Shown in pieces: positions 1 to 14,220 of a stretch of 64,000 nucleotides of DNA. The DNA is from Phylloscopus collybita (lineage: Eukaryota; Chordata; Aves; Passeriformes; Phylloscopidae): positions 5,475,501 through 5,539,500 of the forward strand of contig JAJNNQ010000013.1 of NCBI GenBank assembly GCA_027886175.1, read 5' to 3'. Below the pieces are notes generated by a model. It made no database searches. It was not told where the DNA came from and saw only the letters and a list, made by a program, of their open reading frames with translations. The stretch's first letter is position 1. Every line of letters begins with the position of its first letter. The translations under genes and the position numbers were made by a program.

Positions 1-90
1 ATATTTTCTTTGATCTATTAGCAAATCCATATATCTCTAAACTGATTGTGATAGAGATTCAGCTCCCAAACTGTATCTAAACTGGCTTAG

Positions 91-142
91 AACCTAATTT
101 ATAAAAAGCTGATGACAACCTAATTTATAAAAAGCTGATCAC
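91..142. repeat. Two-copy 26-bp direct repeat
   Basis: Two adjacent 26-base units (91-116 and 117-142), each beginning AACCTAATTT and ending GCTGATGAC or GCTGATCAC, differ at one base near the end. This is a simple local tandem duplication in AT-rich DNA with no associated gene. Confidence 0.9.
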
Positions 143-3100
143 ACTTCCACCTGAAGACTGAATACCCCATGTGTTAAAAGTCCCACTACATAATGCAAGA
201 GAAATGCATATAGTGTCAGCACAATTCTGAGGACTTTGTTAAAGATTTAAGAGTTTGTCTCTGCAAGAGCTGAGAGGGCATAAAAGTTACTGACCAGGAA
301 ATTACATCAGAATGCACTTAAAAGAAAAAGATAGATTGGTCTGTAGTCCCTTTTTTACTGACTTGAGAAAGCTGATGGCACCTTTAACTGCTGTATTATG
401 AATAATGTAAATACAGTAGAGAGATATATTTACCTTGTTTAGTAAGATCCAGAGATAATTTCTGGGCCTCCTTCTTCACGTAGCCAGATACAACTCAAAG
501 CTGTCATAACACTTTTTAATGGAGTTCCTGTAATTTAAGTGGATAGGGTGACACAGCAGGATGTATTGAACTGAAGGATCTGGTAATTTGGCACGACTTC
601 CTTTTTGTAATGACTTGGGCAGTGTGGTTTGTGCCCAGCCAGAACAGAGAGGAGGTAGCTGTCTGCTCACACAAGCTTGGGTGCTTCCATCTGCCACTCA
701 GAATCTCTGGAATAGTTCAGTTTTTGCAGCACCATCTGCACTGAAACATTTCTAGGAATGGATGGCATTTTGGGACTACTTGGCATCCCTTTGTCCTCCC
801 CTGTTCAAAAAGCAAATGCTATTTTAGGAGGAGAAGCATGGTTAGTGAAGGCTTTTCCATCCTACTACACAAAAAACATCTCTCTTCAAGCTTTTGAGCT
901 GTAAATAAGTTAAAACAAGTACTCCTGAGTGCTGGTCAGCTTCATGGCTTGAATTTGTAGAATAGGAGATTTCAGAGACCATAACAGCTATTTCAGTCTT
1001 CCTGGAATGTGAAAGACTGCTTGAATTCAGGAGAAAAGAAGGTCAGATGCAGAAGTTTCCATCCTACAGTTTTTATTGAAGTATTGTACTTCTGTTAAAG
1101 AAGAGTGGGAAATGCATCCTAAGGACATTGTCACCAGCAGTACCTCAGTACTTCTCTTTCTTCACTGCCATAAAAAGCACCCTCCGAAGGTGTGTATGGC
1201 ATCCTTTTTCACAGATCTGGAAGCAACTTGGAGAAGTAAAATGGCACTTGTGGCCAGTATGTCCCCACACCCTTCCTAAGCTGGGAGCCCACTGGGCACT
1301 GCCAGCAAGGTGGTGGGGAGCTCTTTGCCCTGGATGGAAGCACCTTGGTGGTCTCCTCACCTGGTCTGAGGTGCTGCTGACCACAGACTGACCAGAGTAA
1401 CTCATGGAATTTTGTTCCTTCTATTTGGCCAGGTGGTTAATTGTTTTCATTTTTGGTGTACCTGTTTATGTGCCATTTTTAAAATGTAAAATACCTATGT
1501 ATAAGATTTTCATATCAAGGTATCTGTGCAGCTGATTTATAAACAATTTAAAGCTGTGTAAAGAGAAAAAAAAAATTCTGCATGACTGTGGATTGTCATG
1601 CCCTTAAATTTTGCCTCAAATCAGGAAAACACATGCTGAAGAAGTATCCATTTATTATAGGTAAAATCTACTTACCTTGGCTTAATCAGCATCTCTTGCA
1701 TTCCCTTGATAGATATCATAGTGTTGACACTTCTGTCTGCATAATGTACAAAAGAGAATATGAAATATTCCAACATGTGGAAATTAATAAGATTTCTAGA
1801 TGGGAGTATGAAGTCTATTGAACAGGCTGCTAATGTGCTTGGATTTATTTCAGAGATATTCATTATCACTGGGCAGACAATGCTAAACTACATTTAAACT
1901 GATTTTTATTTCACAAGCAGTAAAATATTACAAAAAGGTAATAAAATGCCATCACTTAGACTAACACTTCAGATAAGTCCCACAAATGCTGAGTATTTAT
2001 AAAGCATTTTCTTTGGGAAAGATATTAATTTTATGTTAAATTAATTTACTTGAGTGCCTGCAAGACAGATAAATGAGGCCATCAGGAGGAGATCCAAGAT
2101 GAGCAATTGCTGTGCATATGAAAAGCCTACAAATCAAGGTTTTGATGGAGTGCAAGAGGGAAGGGAACCCATCACAAGGAACACCTGTGAAGCACACAGG
2201 AGTTCACCACGCTCTTAAAGGACTGGAGAAGATGAATGGCAGGTTTTTTCCTGTCTTCTCTTCCATTCTTTTACTATATTCCTCTCTGCCACACAATCAC
2301 AGTTCAGTAAAAAAAGGCAATAACACATAAATTTGCCAAGCACCTGCACCCAAGCCTATGGTTTGAATTTATTTTTTACATTCTGCTCACCCTCCATAAT
2401 TCTAAACATCTGCTGTATGATTTGGTGTCTCCACAGCATGTCTACTCTTTTCTTCTGTTGATCTCTCTAACACAAACCAAAAAAAGACCTGACACAAATA
2501 TAACTGATAGTGAACAAGAAGCTACTGTGCCAGAGAATTTCTGAATTTGATCTGAAGCTAAAACAATAGTGTAACATGTGGACTTGGGCTGTTTCTTCCA
2601 GAAAAGAAGAAAACCTGATGTCAAAGGCACAAGAAAATTTCGCCAAGCTTCAGAAAACAGTGACTGAAATCTATCCTGAGCAGCACTAGAATATATTATT
2701 AAATGCAGGATTGACTCTGATTGCACAGCCCTTATTAAAGCTGTTCCTTTCAGAATAGCAGCTTCAGAATTTAAATAAATTCCATTTTATCACTTCTCCA
2801 CAGAAGTGGAAAACCTCCCAAACACTTTCTTACACCATCTGAAGAATTATTATGACCACTATTCAAACATGGTAGTTGGTTTTGCTTTATCTGTCTGAAA
2901 TCAGGGAATTTATTTACATTGTCTTAGTGGGTTGTTGATTTCTGTAATGACCAAACCATCTGGGTTTTGCAACACCTTTCTGAAAGCTCTGCATTTTGAA
3001 GACAACTTCTTTAAGAATTTCATTTCTCTTCTAGGAGAATAATCCTGCGTTAGTCTTTACATTAACTTCAAGACAGTCTATTCAAAATGTTGAACCTGAG

Positions 3101-4439
3101 AAGACATAAATATAATTTTACATTTTCAAAATTTGTTGTGACTTTTCTAACAGGCAACAAAACAATCAAGGGCAGGTTTCCTTAACAAACCTTGTAAGAA
3201 CGACTATAGCTGACTTGGGAGCTGCAGGAAATGTAATGCAACAGGACATAGATGTCCTCAGATTTACTACTTTGTTTATGTACTTGAAGTTAGAAGAAAT
3301 AATTTGGAGGGCAGTTCCTTTTCATTAAATAGGCAGGAAATGCCTGAGATGCTCAAGACAGAATGCTTCACTTTGGATGAAACACTTTGTGAGCAACAGG
3401 ACTCAGTTCCAGGGTGGGGAATGCTGGTGGATGAGGATTTGAGGGGGTGGCACTCCTGCACAGATGTGGGACAGGAGAGCAGAAGCCATGGAATGCTGCA
3501 GGGAAAGGAATCCCTTCAGCAGCCCAAGGAGCTGCCACCCTGAGGCAGCAGGGAGTGAGCACCTTAAGGGATGACAAAGACAAGGTTGAATTGTCACCAA
3601 TTTTGTGCATGCTAATGCAAAAGGGCAGGCCACTTAACACAATTAATGTTAGCAGGTAGGTAGAGGGCAGGGCAGAGCAGTTAAAGGCCACAGCAAAAAA
3701 TGGATAATTTTACTCTATTAAAGTCAATGGGGCATGCTCAAATGTACCCTAAAGCCAAAGAAATCTCTGAATCATTATCCTTGAGAAGTCAGAGAGGGCT
3801 GGTGAAAGGCAAGCACTGTGCTTTCCCTAGCATAGAAAGAGTCCAGGGAATCATATATCAGCTTACTTCACATCCTGGAAGATGCCAGAGCAAATGTTAA
3901 ATGATCAATTTGTAAGTACATAAAGGGTAGCAAGGTGGTTAGTAGACATAGCAGTTCTCATGTATCTCAAAGTTGTTTAAAAGGGGTATAGAGGTTAACT
4001 ATTCTCCAAAGCTGTAAAGAGTGAAACAAAGAATAATTGGTTTGTTTCACAGCAGGGAAAAGTTAGAGACTAGACTGGAGTTTAAAGCAACTTTCTACTT
4101 AGTCACAAGGACAGCAAGTTCTACAAGGATGCCTAAGAAGGCTATGGAAATGAAGCTGGAGGTTTTCAATAACATGTCGGGTAAATATTTGCTAAACAAC
4201 CCTTCAGTGTGACCTCAGAGCAAGGAGGCAAAATTTCAAAAAGATATATTCCAGCTCTCTATTTGTCAAACTTTGTGTTTCATGTTTTGAGGCCATTCTC
4301 CTCACAGTTTTCTATACATCTATATTTTTTATAGATTTTTCACATACCGTTTTCAAAGGCAGTTCCAGATATCTATTGTAACTCCTGCCAGCTCAGAACT
4401 TTATGAGGAACTTCAATGTATTCAATGACTTGAAGACCA

Positions 4440-4463
4440 TAAGATCATCCATAGATGATCTTA
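4440..4463. repeat. Short perfect inverted repeat
   Basis: Arms TAAGATCATC (4440-4449) and GATGATCTTA (4454-4463) are perfect reverse complements around a 4-base spacer. A third related block with ATCATCCATAAGA follows immediately. No gene is adjacent. Confidence 0.85.
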
Positions 4464-5051
4464 TCTCATCATCCATAAGATTTTATGAGAATACTACTTT
4501 TCACCTAAAATAAATAAATAAGGGGTGAGTGCAGCTCCTTCCCCTTTATAACTTCATAATCCTAAAATAGAGGAAACCTTTGCAATGGGACCAAAGTGTG
4601 TTCTGATTGAGAAATAAGAGTGAGAATTGCTTTTTTGTAACACTGATATTCAAAAGCTAAATGAACTGTCTTTAAAAGTTCAGGACTGGTCATCGGACAA
4701 AGAACAATAGATATTTTCTTCTAGTATCCATAGCAACTTAAAATAAAAATGTTGAAATTTACTTCTCTTTGTTGGGTTTTAAAACATCCTATTCTTGTTT
4801 TGCATTAAGGAATTTTGCATGGTTTACATCAGCAAGAATACACGTAACAAACTAACAGGAATTTCTTAGCCATGCAATTCAAGTCTTAGGCTCCTGATGA
4901 GCTACTTTTGCTTTACTGGAAGACAAGAATTAATGCAAAAACTTTATATAGACCTTGTCTTCTATGCCTTCCTGGACTACCCTTTGTCACTTTGAAGAGA
5001 TCTATACAAGAGCATGTAGCTTAACACCAGCCTATCCCTAAAACAAGCAAT

Positions 5052-5078
5052 GTTTTTGTTTGTTTGTTTGTTTGTTTT
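5052..5078. repeat. TTTG microsatellite
   Basis: A run of TTTG/GTTT units with slight edge decay. It is a simple-sequence repeat with no neighbouring gene. Confidence 0.9.
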
Positions 5079-8000
5079 CCTGTTTACAAACCCAGAATGG
5101 ATGTAAGTCATGCCAGAATGCATTGTATTGATTTACCACAGCATGACTAGAAAAAGACTGTGATCCATGATTATGACAGAGCTTGGGCAAGTTTTAGATG
5201 CTTCCTCACACCTTGACAGGCTTTGTTTCGTGTCTCACACATGACAGGAGAATGCTGTCATCACAGGGCTGCCACAGTTATATTACTACATGCTAGATTT
5301 TAGCAACATATATGTCTGTTCTCCATTCAGTAAAGTGAAAAATATTTTTAAAATCTAAAGCAATTCCACCCTTTCTTTATGTCTCTTATACCAATTTTTA
5401 ATTATTATTTCACAGTGATATGCGCTTGTGATATTTTTTCCTTTTTTTTCCCCATTTAAATTGTGAGCACTTGATTTACAAAACAACCTGAGTCTCCCAC
5501 GGCACCAACCTTGTTTTGTGTCTACCCCTACACATGAAATTTTAGTCATCTAAATCAAGATTCTCCTAAACATCATTTGGCTCATCTAGGCATGCATCCT
5601 TATCACAAATACAAATTACAAAGACCCTGACTTTACAAATAGCTGATGTAACAAAACATTTGGGTTCATAACCATCCTCTGCACTGCACACCTAACATCC
5701 AGTGTTTTGCAGGACTATGACCCAGTGAATAACACAAATTATAAGAGTTGTATCTGCAATTAACTGTTGCCACTGAGAAAAAGCCCAAGCAGGTATTAAA
5801 AACATTGAAAGTAGATGGATAGAAACATTTTGAAAGAATGAGGCTCATTTCTGCTTGCATTTATAAAGTGTACCCTATCAGGACTCATGGGACTTTATCA
5901 GGTGTAAAACTGTTTTAGTCCTAAATCAGATCTTACTCTGGAGAACTTGAGCTCTCCAGCAGGTTCCAAAGGAAAAATCCATCTCACAGTGTGTGTTAGG
6001 TTCACAGAAGCATAGTAAATACAATTCTTCATATACAAAAATCTGTAATTCATGTGGTACTTTTTACACAGCTTGAATACTGCTTGCTGAGGTAATCCCA
6101 GAAAAATTTTAGTCTGAAAAATAAACTTAACAGTGCACAGCAGAATGGGAATGGTCACGGGCTGCATTATTTTCCCTTTTAAACTCAACAGACTGTGACA
6201 GTGCTGTTTTAAACCTGGTATTGTAGGGGAGATTATTCTTATTCTACATGTGGGTGAATTAAAGGACGGTTCTCTTACAGTTATGCAACATGGGAAAATG
6301 TTAATTAAGTCCTTTTGTTTTGAATCATAGCATTACTTCAGAAATAATAGCATTGTATTAATTCTGTGAGTATGGTTAAATTCTGTCATCATCTTTTTAA
6401 TTTCAAACATTATGTTTTCCCTTCAGATGAGGAATACAGACTAAAAATAAAGGTATTCCTGATAAACCTGATGTATCATGGTTGCTTGTTCTGCACTCAA
6501 TTTACTCCATGCTCTCTGCCTCCTGGTCCTCTTTTTAAGAGTATTATCTTCATCAGTTCTTCATCAAATGAAACAGTGTTTTACTTCAGTAAAGGAAGTG
6601 ATGAAAGCAGATGCTTTTTACCTCTTAAGATCAGTATTTTTAGGTGTTCTAACCATTCTGAAAAAGTAGGGCTCCTGCAGCAAAATACTGGTACCTGAGA
6701 AGTGTCATGCAGAAAGAGGGGAAGTATGCTTCTGAAATGTTATTTAATTCACCAGCTTTCATAATGCCCCAGTGCCGTGGCAGGACCGCTGAACTAATCA
6801 ATTACTGCATGTAGCTCTCTCACAGGAACAGCTGCACAAATAGATTGAAGACTGCAGAGATCACAGGTGCTGGGGTTTTGAGTCAATCATCTGTGCAAGC
6901 ACAAATATTTGAGGCCAGTGTCTCACATAACACCCTCTCAGACAGCATGGAAACAGGCTTACCACAGCCACTTTAGACATTTCTCACACTCACAACCTAC
7001 ACTTTCCAAAAGCCTTATCTGCAGAGCCAAAGTGTAATGCTGACAAATCCCTCTGAAAATCAATTTAGGTTAGAGCCCAATACTGGGAGAATTATTTGTG
7101 TAAAAAAATAACAACTGAAAAACCAGGAAGCAACCTCGTATTGAATACCTTCTCCTTGCTCTCCAATTTTTTCAACCCTGAAAGTACCCTGTATTTCTGT
7201 AATGAAACTGTAAAAAACCAATGTGGTAAATACTCCATTAATTATAAACGTAAAAGGGCTTGTTTGCATTTCTGTGTCACACAGTAGAAATCTAGTGTTA
7301 TGGAGTATTTAACATCTCATGTTAAATGATGAAACTAATTAAGAAACTATTACTCCTTTGTACTCTAAGTGAAAAAGCAGAAAACCCCCATCTCTCAGAA
7401 GAAGGAAGAACTGCAAAGCTGTCATAAGCTGTTTTCTCCTCAGACCCTCAGTTCAGGAAGAAGTCATCCTGGGTTCCAGACCCTGCATATTTTACCCTAT
7501 ATTCCACAAAAGGAGTTGTACTCTTTTGCATTAAAAAGCAGCCCAATGGAATGTGTAAAACAAGAGAGAATAACATTTGAACAAGCCAGCACTGACTGTG
7601 ACAGGACATATCCATTCTTGCTAAGCAATTGGTACCCACCAAGGATCAGACCAGCACCCCACCATCTGCCACAACGCAGGAGGGGGGAAATTTCTCTGCA
7701 AGAAAATAATGAAATTAAAAATGCAACAGCAAATGCCAGCACGTTTGCCTGACCTCACTGCAGACATATACAGAGGGTGAAGGAGCATGGACTAAGCAAC
7801 TCACTCTAAAATCGAGTGAAATTGCTGGGTTGTTTTTTTTTCCTGTGCCTACAGAAACAGGCAGTGACATCATGAGTGTCAATGCTTCTGAACACACCCC
7901 AGTGTATTCCCTGGGAACTTCCCAGATAAATTGAGTGCTACTAATGTTTTTGAATTTGATGAACTCTTCCCAAAGACCTGAACTGCATTTACTCATAATG

Positions 8001-11000
8001 TACAAAACAGAGTAGGGATACAGAGGATGTATTGTATCATTTCACAAGACTGCCTAATCTGGGACTGATCTGGAGTCAGGTTTGACACTGCTGAAGTCCA
8101 AGACTGCAATCTTATATCTTTCAGTATAGCCTTCATTTTGTCTGTTTGTACACAACAGAGGGCTGCTAGAAAAGCCACAGTACATCCTAAGAAGAGGAAA
8201 CTAAACTGGGACCATTCATGGTTCTGCTTTAATCCCAGAGTGCAAGCAGCCACTCCAGAGACATGACAGGTATCTGAGGAAAGTGTGCTGTAAGCCAGTC
8301 ACCAGGGTTTCTCTGATTGAATCATGGGACTGACCTTAGGTTTAGCTTTTTTATTATTAATTAGCTAATAGATACCATAAATGAAGGCAGCAGTGCAAAG
8401 GTTGTAAAAGACAATCCCTAAAAGTGTTGAACTGGGAGAAAATGCAGAGTTTAAAAAAGTAAGCCAAATATTGTGTTCTCATGCAATCTCTTTTCATTAA
8501 ACCTGTTGTAATTTGTCAGCATTACAATCCTGAATTTAAACTTCTTTTTTATTAGGAATAGGATGACTTGTTCTCCCCCCCAACCAGTGTTTGTTGATTG
8601 TTAGAGGGGAAAACAAGACAATTTTGTTGTCTTTGTCCTGAGGCTGCACCCAAGTGTTCAGCAGCTGTCTCCCCTTCCTCTCTCTTTTCTGCTGAGTTGG
8701 AGCAAGTGCTTCAGCAGCTACACTGCAAGAGAGATACATAGGGAATAAAGGATTCCTTCAGAATAATATGGAGGTTTTTTATTACTCCATCTCTTGCCAG
8801 CACAAAGTAGGATCTATGACTGGACTGGAAAACCTAACAGGGAACAGGAACAAAGTGGCAACTGCTTAACCCACATTGCAGTAAAAGTTGTTTGTAACAC
8901 TGATGTGAATCACCAAAAGGCAGTGAGGTAGAGACTCAGCTAGATTAGGTAAATGGAATGACATTACTGAAGGCAGATTTAGCTGGTCCATCTAAGAGAC
9001 TTAGCTCATCACATATAACACAGAGCAGCCTGCAGGTTTTACTGTCACTATGCTCAGATACCTTTTTAAATACCCATGAAACAGAGCTCAGGGAAGCTCT
9101 TTTTCCCCCACCAACTCCCACCTCAAAGCAGAGGAGATGGGGTGTTGGAGAAGGGGTTCTTCATATCCTACAGGAATCATTCTTGGGCAAAAGTGATTAT
9201 GATAGGACAATAAAACCAAATCTCCTGCCATTTTTCAAGTTTACTGCAAGAACAAAATTGCCAAACCACATGAGAGGATGAAGGTTTGCATGCTTTCAGG
9301 AAGACTGAAGTAAAACCGCAGTAAACGCTTCTCTGACAGTAAATTGTTGAAAATATTGAGTCATCATACCAGATGAGGAGCTGTACTTTTTCTTTAGTGC
9401 TGCTTGAGTTCACACTCTCACTGGGTTGCTGTGGCAGTCCATTTGTGCTGCAAAATGAAAAACCATCCAGTATCTTCAGGATTAGAAGTAACAAGATTAG
9501 AAGGGAGGAATTGCTACATACTTAAAAGGAAAGAGCTCCAGTTAATATGGCAGGTGAGCTTTGACCAGTTTCTCTGCGACCTGCCTGCAGAGTTAGAGAT
9601 TTTAAGAAACTAGAAAAAGCCCACCTTAAGCCTGAAAATATCTAGACTAAGATTTTTCTTACTGATACTCAGTAAAATCTGAATTTCTCTTTGTTGTGAT
9701 CAGTGAAAAATTATACCAGATAAGTTGTTGTATCTTCCTGCTCAAATTGATGATCACCCATCAGCTGAGATGTGGTAGCTCTCCAAACATTAGTGTCACT
9801 TAGCCTCAAAGAGTAACACCTGAGCTAATCACATAGATGCTGTTTAGGCTCAGTGCAGCAGGACTCACACACAGTTTTGAACAGCTACCCCAAGAGGAGG
9901 CCAAGGGCACTCCAGGTGCACCTGTTTCTTTCCACTGACTTTAGTATGAACTCAGACAACCAGCTCAGACACAGACCTCTCTGACAGACAGGTCTAAATT
10001 TAGAGCAGTGAAACCCTCCCGATGTGTACTCCTAACCCACCACACACTGGGAGCAATTTGATGTAATAAAAGAGAGTTAAATAACATTACTTGTCATTTT
10101 ACGTGTCGAGCACGTGAATGAACAATTCCCACAGCTCAGCTGACACACATTGGCTGTTTTACTTGCTGAGCTAACTTCACTGTGAGAGTGAGTTGTTAAT
10201 TATAAAATATCCTCTAGCCCCCTGATTACACAGGAGGATCACAAAACCCTTGGACCTGAGTTTGGGTTTTGTAGGTTTTTTTTTAGCATCCCAACATTGT
10301 CACAGATTTGGCAGGAGGAAATATGGTACAAATTAACAATACTTCACAACATCATATTATCTCTTCTGTTTTTTTTTTCCCCCAAATACATCTGAGCACC
10401 TCTAGCTATCCAGAGTCTCAGCACTTCTTAATTTCTCTCTTAAGGGTGCATGGGGAGTCAAGACCAGGCAGCAGACTGATGTTGATTATGGCTGAGCAGA
10501 TGAGGTTTGGATTCCCAGCCAAGAGCAAGGTATCATATGTCCTGTCTGTTTTCATCTCTCTGTTTCTCTGTGGATTTTCATCTGGCATTTTGCAGCTGTC
10601 TTCTTGTATCAGCTTTTAAAGTACTCTATTATTTGTATTGCACCCTTGTACGTACTGTTGTCAAAGTATTTTCTTGATATCAATTTTGTTCTGAGATGTA
10701 TCATGACAAATGGCATCCAGAGACTTGCTGGACTTACTCAGTGTTGTGTACAACCATCCTGCAGGGCTCAGTACAGAACATTGAACTTAAAACTACCATG
10801 CAGAAAGCATGCACTTCCCAGTCTTAAAATCCATCCCCAAATAATTTCATTGGTTTTCCTTATAAATCCTCTGTTCTCTTTTCAATTATTTTTTACCCTT
10901 CTGTACTCATCTCTCAATTTAATCTAATCCAAACCCAATGTAACTAAGCAGATAAAACTATAGCTCCTTCATACATAGGCAAGTATATATGTACATACAT

Positions 11001-12451
11001 CTATCATCCTCTCTATGTGCCCAAGGTGATTTTTAATATGTCCTCAAATAAAAGGACATAGAAGGCCAGTTTTGGTCTGAACACCAGTTGTTATAAATGA
11101 GCAGAAGTACCCATAGCATTTTCTTTATTTGTTTTTGCTGGGCCAGAACTACAGATGGTGAAGACTGAAGCAGGCCTGGTATAAAATGATAAAATTGCTC
11201 TTGTGTCAGAGAAGCTATGTGAGTTTAAGTCTGAAGCCTCCATAACATTTTTTCATCAGTACCTGAAGAGCCTTCAAGGGTTATTCATGCTGGGAGAGAG
11301 AGACCGTCATAACTTCTCAGGAGTTATAAACCCAAAGTGGGCTTGCTGATTCAAGATTCACAGCAAGGTACTACTCCTAGGAACATTTAACCCTTCTGGA
11401 GTTTACCTGCTCACAGGATTTGCATGGAGATGATGAGTTCACAGACTGGTTAGATGGGCAGAGCGCTGCTGAGATCCCTGGAGCTGTGTCCCTGGTGTGG
11501 GTCAGGAATCACTGCTACAGGATTCCTGGTGCCAGTATAAAGGCATCTGAACTAGCTGCCAGGAAAATTTTACAGCAAGCAAAGACAAAAAAAAAGTCTT
11601 TGCAGGAGCTCACTTTGCCTGGACAGCCTGGAACAACCTAGAACATTCTCCTCAAGAAGGAGGGCACATCCCAGGTATTAATGTGGACTGGGATAATGAG
11701 CCACCACCCCTCAGCTGTGGCACTGTGCTCTTCAGCAGTCCCTGCTAAAGTCAGCTGCTACTCCCTACTGCAAGGAGACTGTGAGTGCACCAAGCAGGGA
11801 CATGAGGGAGGCCATGATCCATTCCTCCTCAGTTAATCCATCCAAGAGACATGCAAAGTGTGTTGGACATCTTCAGAAAAGCCTGATATAGTGAAAACTT
11901 GCCTCACATGGCAAGGGAAAAAAAAAAAAAAAATCCCTCTTCGTTTGTTGTAGTCAGCAGCTGTCGACAGAGCCCCAGGGTAAATTTCCCAGAGTAGCCT
12001 TTATGCAAAGTGCTCACTCCTGAGCATCAGAGGAAAAGTTCAGCAACTTTCATCCAAAAATCTGCTTCCCTAGGGCACATCCCACCTCTTCTGACACGCA
12101 AGCAAAATGGGTTTCTTTTACCAGCTCTCTGTGAATGTTCATCACTTTGTGCAGCTCTGCTGTCCTCCCACCACCCCTCATGCTCCCTCCTGGGGAAAGC
12201 TATCTGTCACAGTGAAAGCACAAAAGGGATGTGGCAAAGCCACAATTTCCCAGGTTCATGAACTTAGTCTTCTGCTGCAGGACATATAAAAAGGAACAAA
12301 GTCATATGACTTCCAAATTTTTAGCTACTGTAAATTAAGAAGAATATGGATGTATTTACTTTGTCATTTTCACCAAGATGCCATCTTGATTCAGATTGAA
12401 GCAGGAAATTTTAAGGACTGAAACTCCAAGAAAAAAATAAACTAAATCATT

Positions 12452-12475
12452 TTGAGATATCAGATGATATCTCAA
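12452..12475. repeat. Short perfect inverted repeat
   Basis: TTGAGATATC (12452-12461) and GATATCTCAA (12466-12475) are perfect complements around the 4-base spacer AGAT. The dimensions match the 4440 repeat: a 10-base arm and 4-base loop. Confidence 0.85.
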
Positions 12476-14073
12476 CTTAACTAGTTTCTCTCAAAGCAAG
12501 TTTCTTTTATAACATCCTGGCAGTGTAACATTAAAAGAAACGTATTTTAAAGGGACTCAAGGGCTACATTAGATCATCCTTCTCTTGCCGAAACAGCCAG
12601 AAATAAATGTTCAAATGTCATGTGTCAGAAAAAGTGTAGTTAACAGGGCAAAAGACATAACTTGTTTTGAAAATGCTGCTGCTGAATTCAAAAATCCTCT
12701 GACCTGTGCTCAAAACTGTGTGTGACATTTCAGCTAAATACTGAGAGGCCCTATAAAACAGGTAGTGTTTGGAATAATAGGAAGTTTTGAAAATGCTCCT
12801 CCAGGGGCTTCACGGAAATGAGCTCTTTTGTCCTGTACTTAGCTGTCAAGTCCAATTACAGTGAAACAATTTCAGTACTAATGGTACTCCTACTCCACAA
12901 ATCTTGGTTAAGAAGTCAGTGACCTGCAATTTGAGGCTAGCAGGAACTGCATATAAATTTTATTTCAGAAAACTATTTTAAAGTACTGTAAGAATGTAAG
13001 AAATTTTTGTAGTCATGCATCACATGATTTGAAGCAGTGGGCAGATAATGATCCCTGAACTATAATCTTAGCACCTCAGTTTTCCTGGAGCTGGATGGTT
13101 AAGTATTTTAGTGTTATAACTGAGTAATGCCAGGTAGGGCTTAAGTCTCTATTTGTGTGACAAGCAAAGATATGAAGGCATACAGATACATATATAATAC
13201 CTTAATTGATTACTGCTACTCACTTTTTGATGTTCTTGGTTCACACATGAACAGTGTTGTACTGAATCCTTGGTGAAATTCCTTTTCTCAGCCTTGATGC
13301 AGTTGCAGCAGAGGTGTGGCAAAAAAATGTGCATTTTTTTGAGTGTGCTTAAAATAATAATAATTGGTGACACTTGGTGGAAGATAGATCTTTGCAAGTG
13401 GAAGCATTTAAATTCGAATATTAGGTAAATACTCACTGAGAACAAAACATGCTATCAGCATAGATATTGTCCAGCTTAATAGTTTATAAGAGTTTGTGCA
13501 ATAAAATTGCTTTCTAGATTGAAAACCCACTACCTGTATGCTAGAGCCAAAAAAAGAGCATTCTTGCTCTCATCATTGAGGTCCTGAGACAAGAGAAATC
13601 AATAGTGCTGTTATATTAAAAATAAGGTAATTCAATATCCAGAAAAAAATTAAAAGGAGTGAATATGCTGCTTGCAGAAAAGGTAATAAATACAATCATG
13701 ATAAATAAAGCAACTTAACAGCCATATCTCTTCAACAATCAACATGGAGAACACCCCACATTTGGAGGTAGCAAATAAGGGCAGTGGTAAACGTACCTGG
13801 GGCAAATGTTTTTTGAAATGACAAATAGTTTTAACACCAGAGAGCCATGCTAAAGCCATTTGAGACTTTCAACTTTATGTTAAGACAGATTGCCTTTAAA
13901 AAAACCCCAGTAGTTTTACAGCATTTTGAGCTTAGTAAAATGCTTACAGAGATTTCCAATCAGTTTCTGTAATTTACAAAACACTCCGCAATAACACAGT
14001 CCTTCTATCCAGACTGTGCTGCAGCTGTGGAGAAGCAATTCTTCATGCATGTTTTCTGCTTGGTAGCACTTGT

Positions 14074-14220
14074 AGAGTCACAGGATCATTCAGGTCAGAG
14101 AAGACATTTAACTTCATCAGGTCCAAGAGTTACCCCAGCACCACCAAGTCCACCACTAAACCATGTCCCAAAGTGCCATATTCACATATCTTTTAAATAC
14201 CCACATGGAGGGTGAACTTG
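14074..14220 (-). mobile_element. CR1-type LINE 3' end fragment
   Basis: The plus strand reads as a decayed reverse complement of the 3' end of an avian CR1 non-LTR retrotransposon. Landmarks are an 'ATCATTCAGGT...AGAAGACATTTAA' block, then 'CAGCACCACCAAGTCCACCA', 'CTAAACCATGTCCC' and 'TCTTTTAAATACC'. This order of landmarks is typical of the common avian CR1 tail, so the element points to the left. It is 5'-truncated to under 150 bases, as most CR1 copies are, and has no coding capacity. Substitutions and missing bases relative to the remembered family pattern suggest an old copy. The subfamily cannot be assigned without a repeat library. Confidence 0.8.

Larger units (their letters stand above)
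143..14073. other. Gene-free AT-rich stretch
   Basis: Open frames here are short (the longest about 127 codons, at 7369-7752), lie on both strands, and show no domain, signal peptide or splice-supported exon that I recognise. The stretch holds a small inverted repeat at 4440-4463, a TTTG microsatellite near 5052-5078, a 16-base A run at 11918-11933 and another inverted repeat at 12452-12475. A motif-dense patch at about 10080-10150 contains a CACGTG E-box and could be a conserved non-coding element, but that cannot be judged from one sequence. Confidence 0.6.

Noticed and set aside
7369..7752. 127-codon open frame in the desert
   Set aside because: No domain, no splice or promoter support, and composition typical of chance frames. 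It is overlapped by antisense frames of similar quality.
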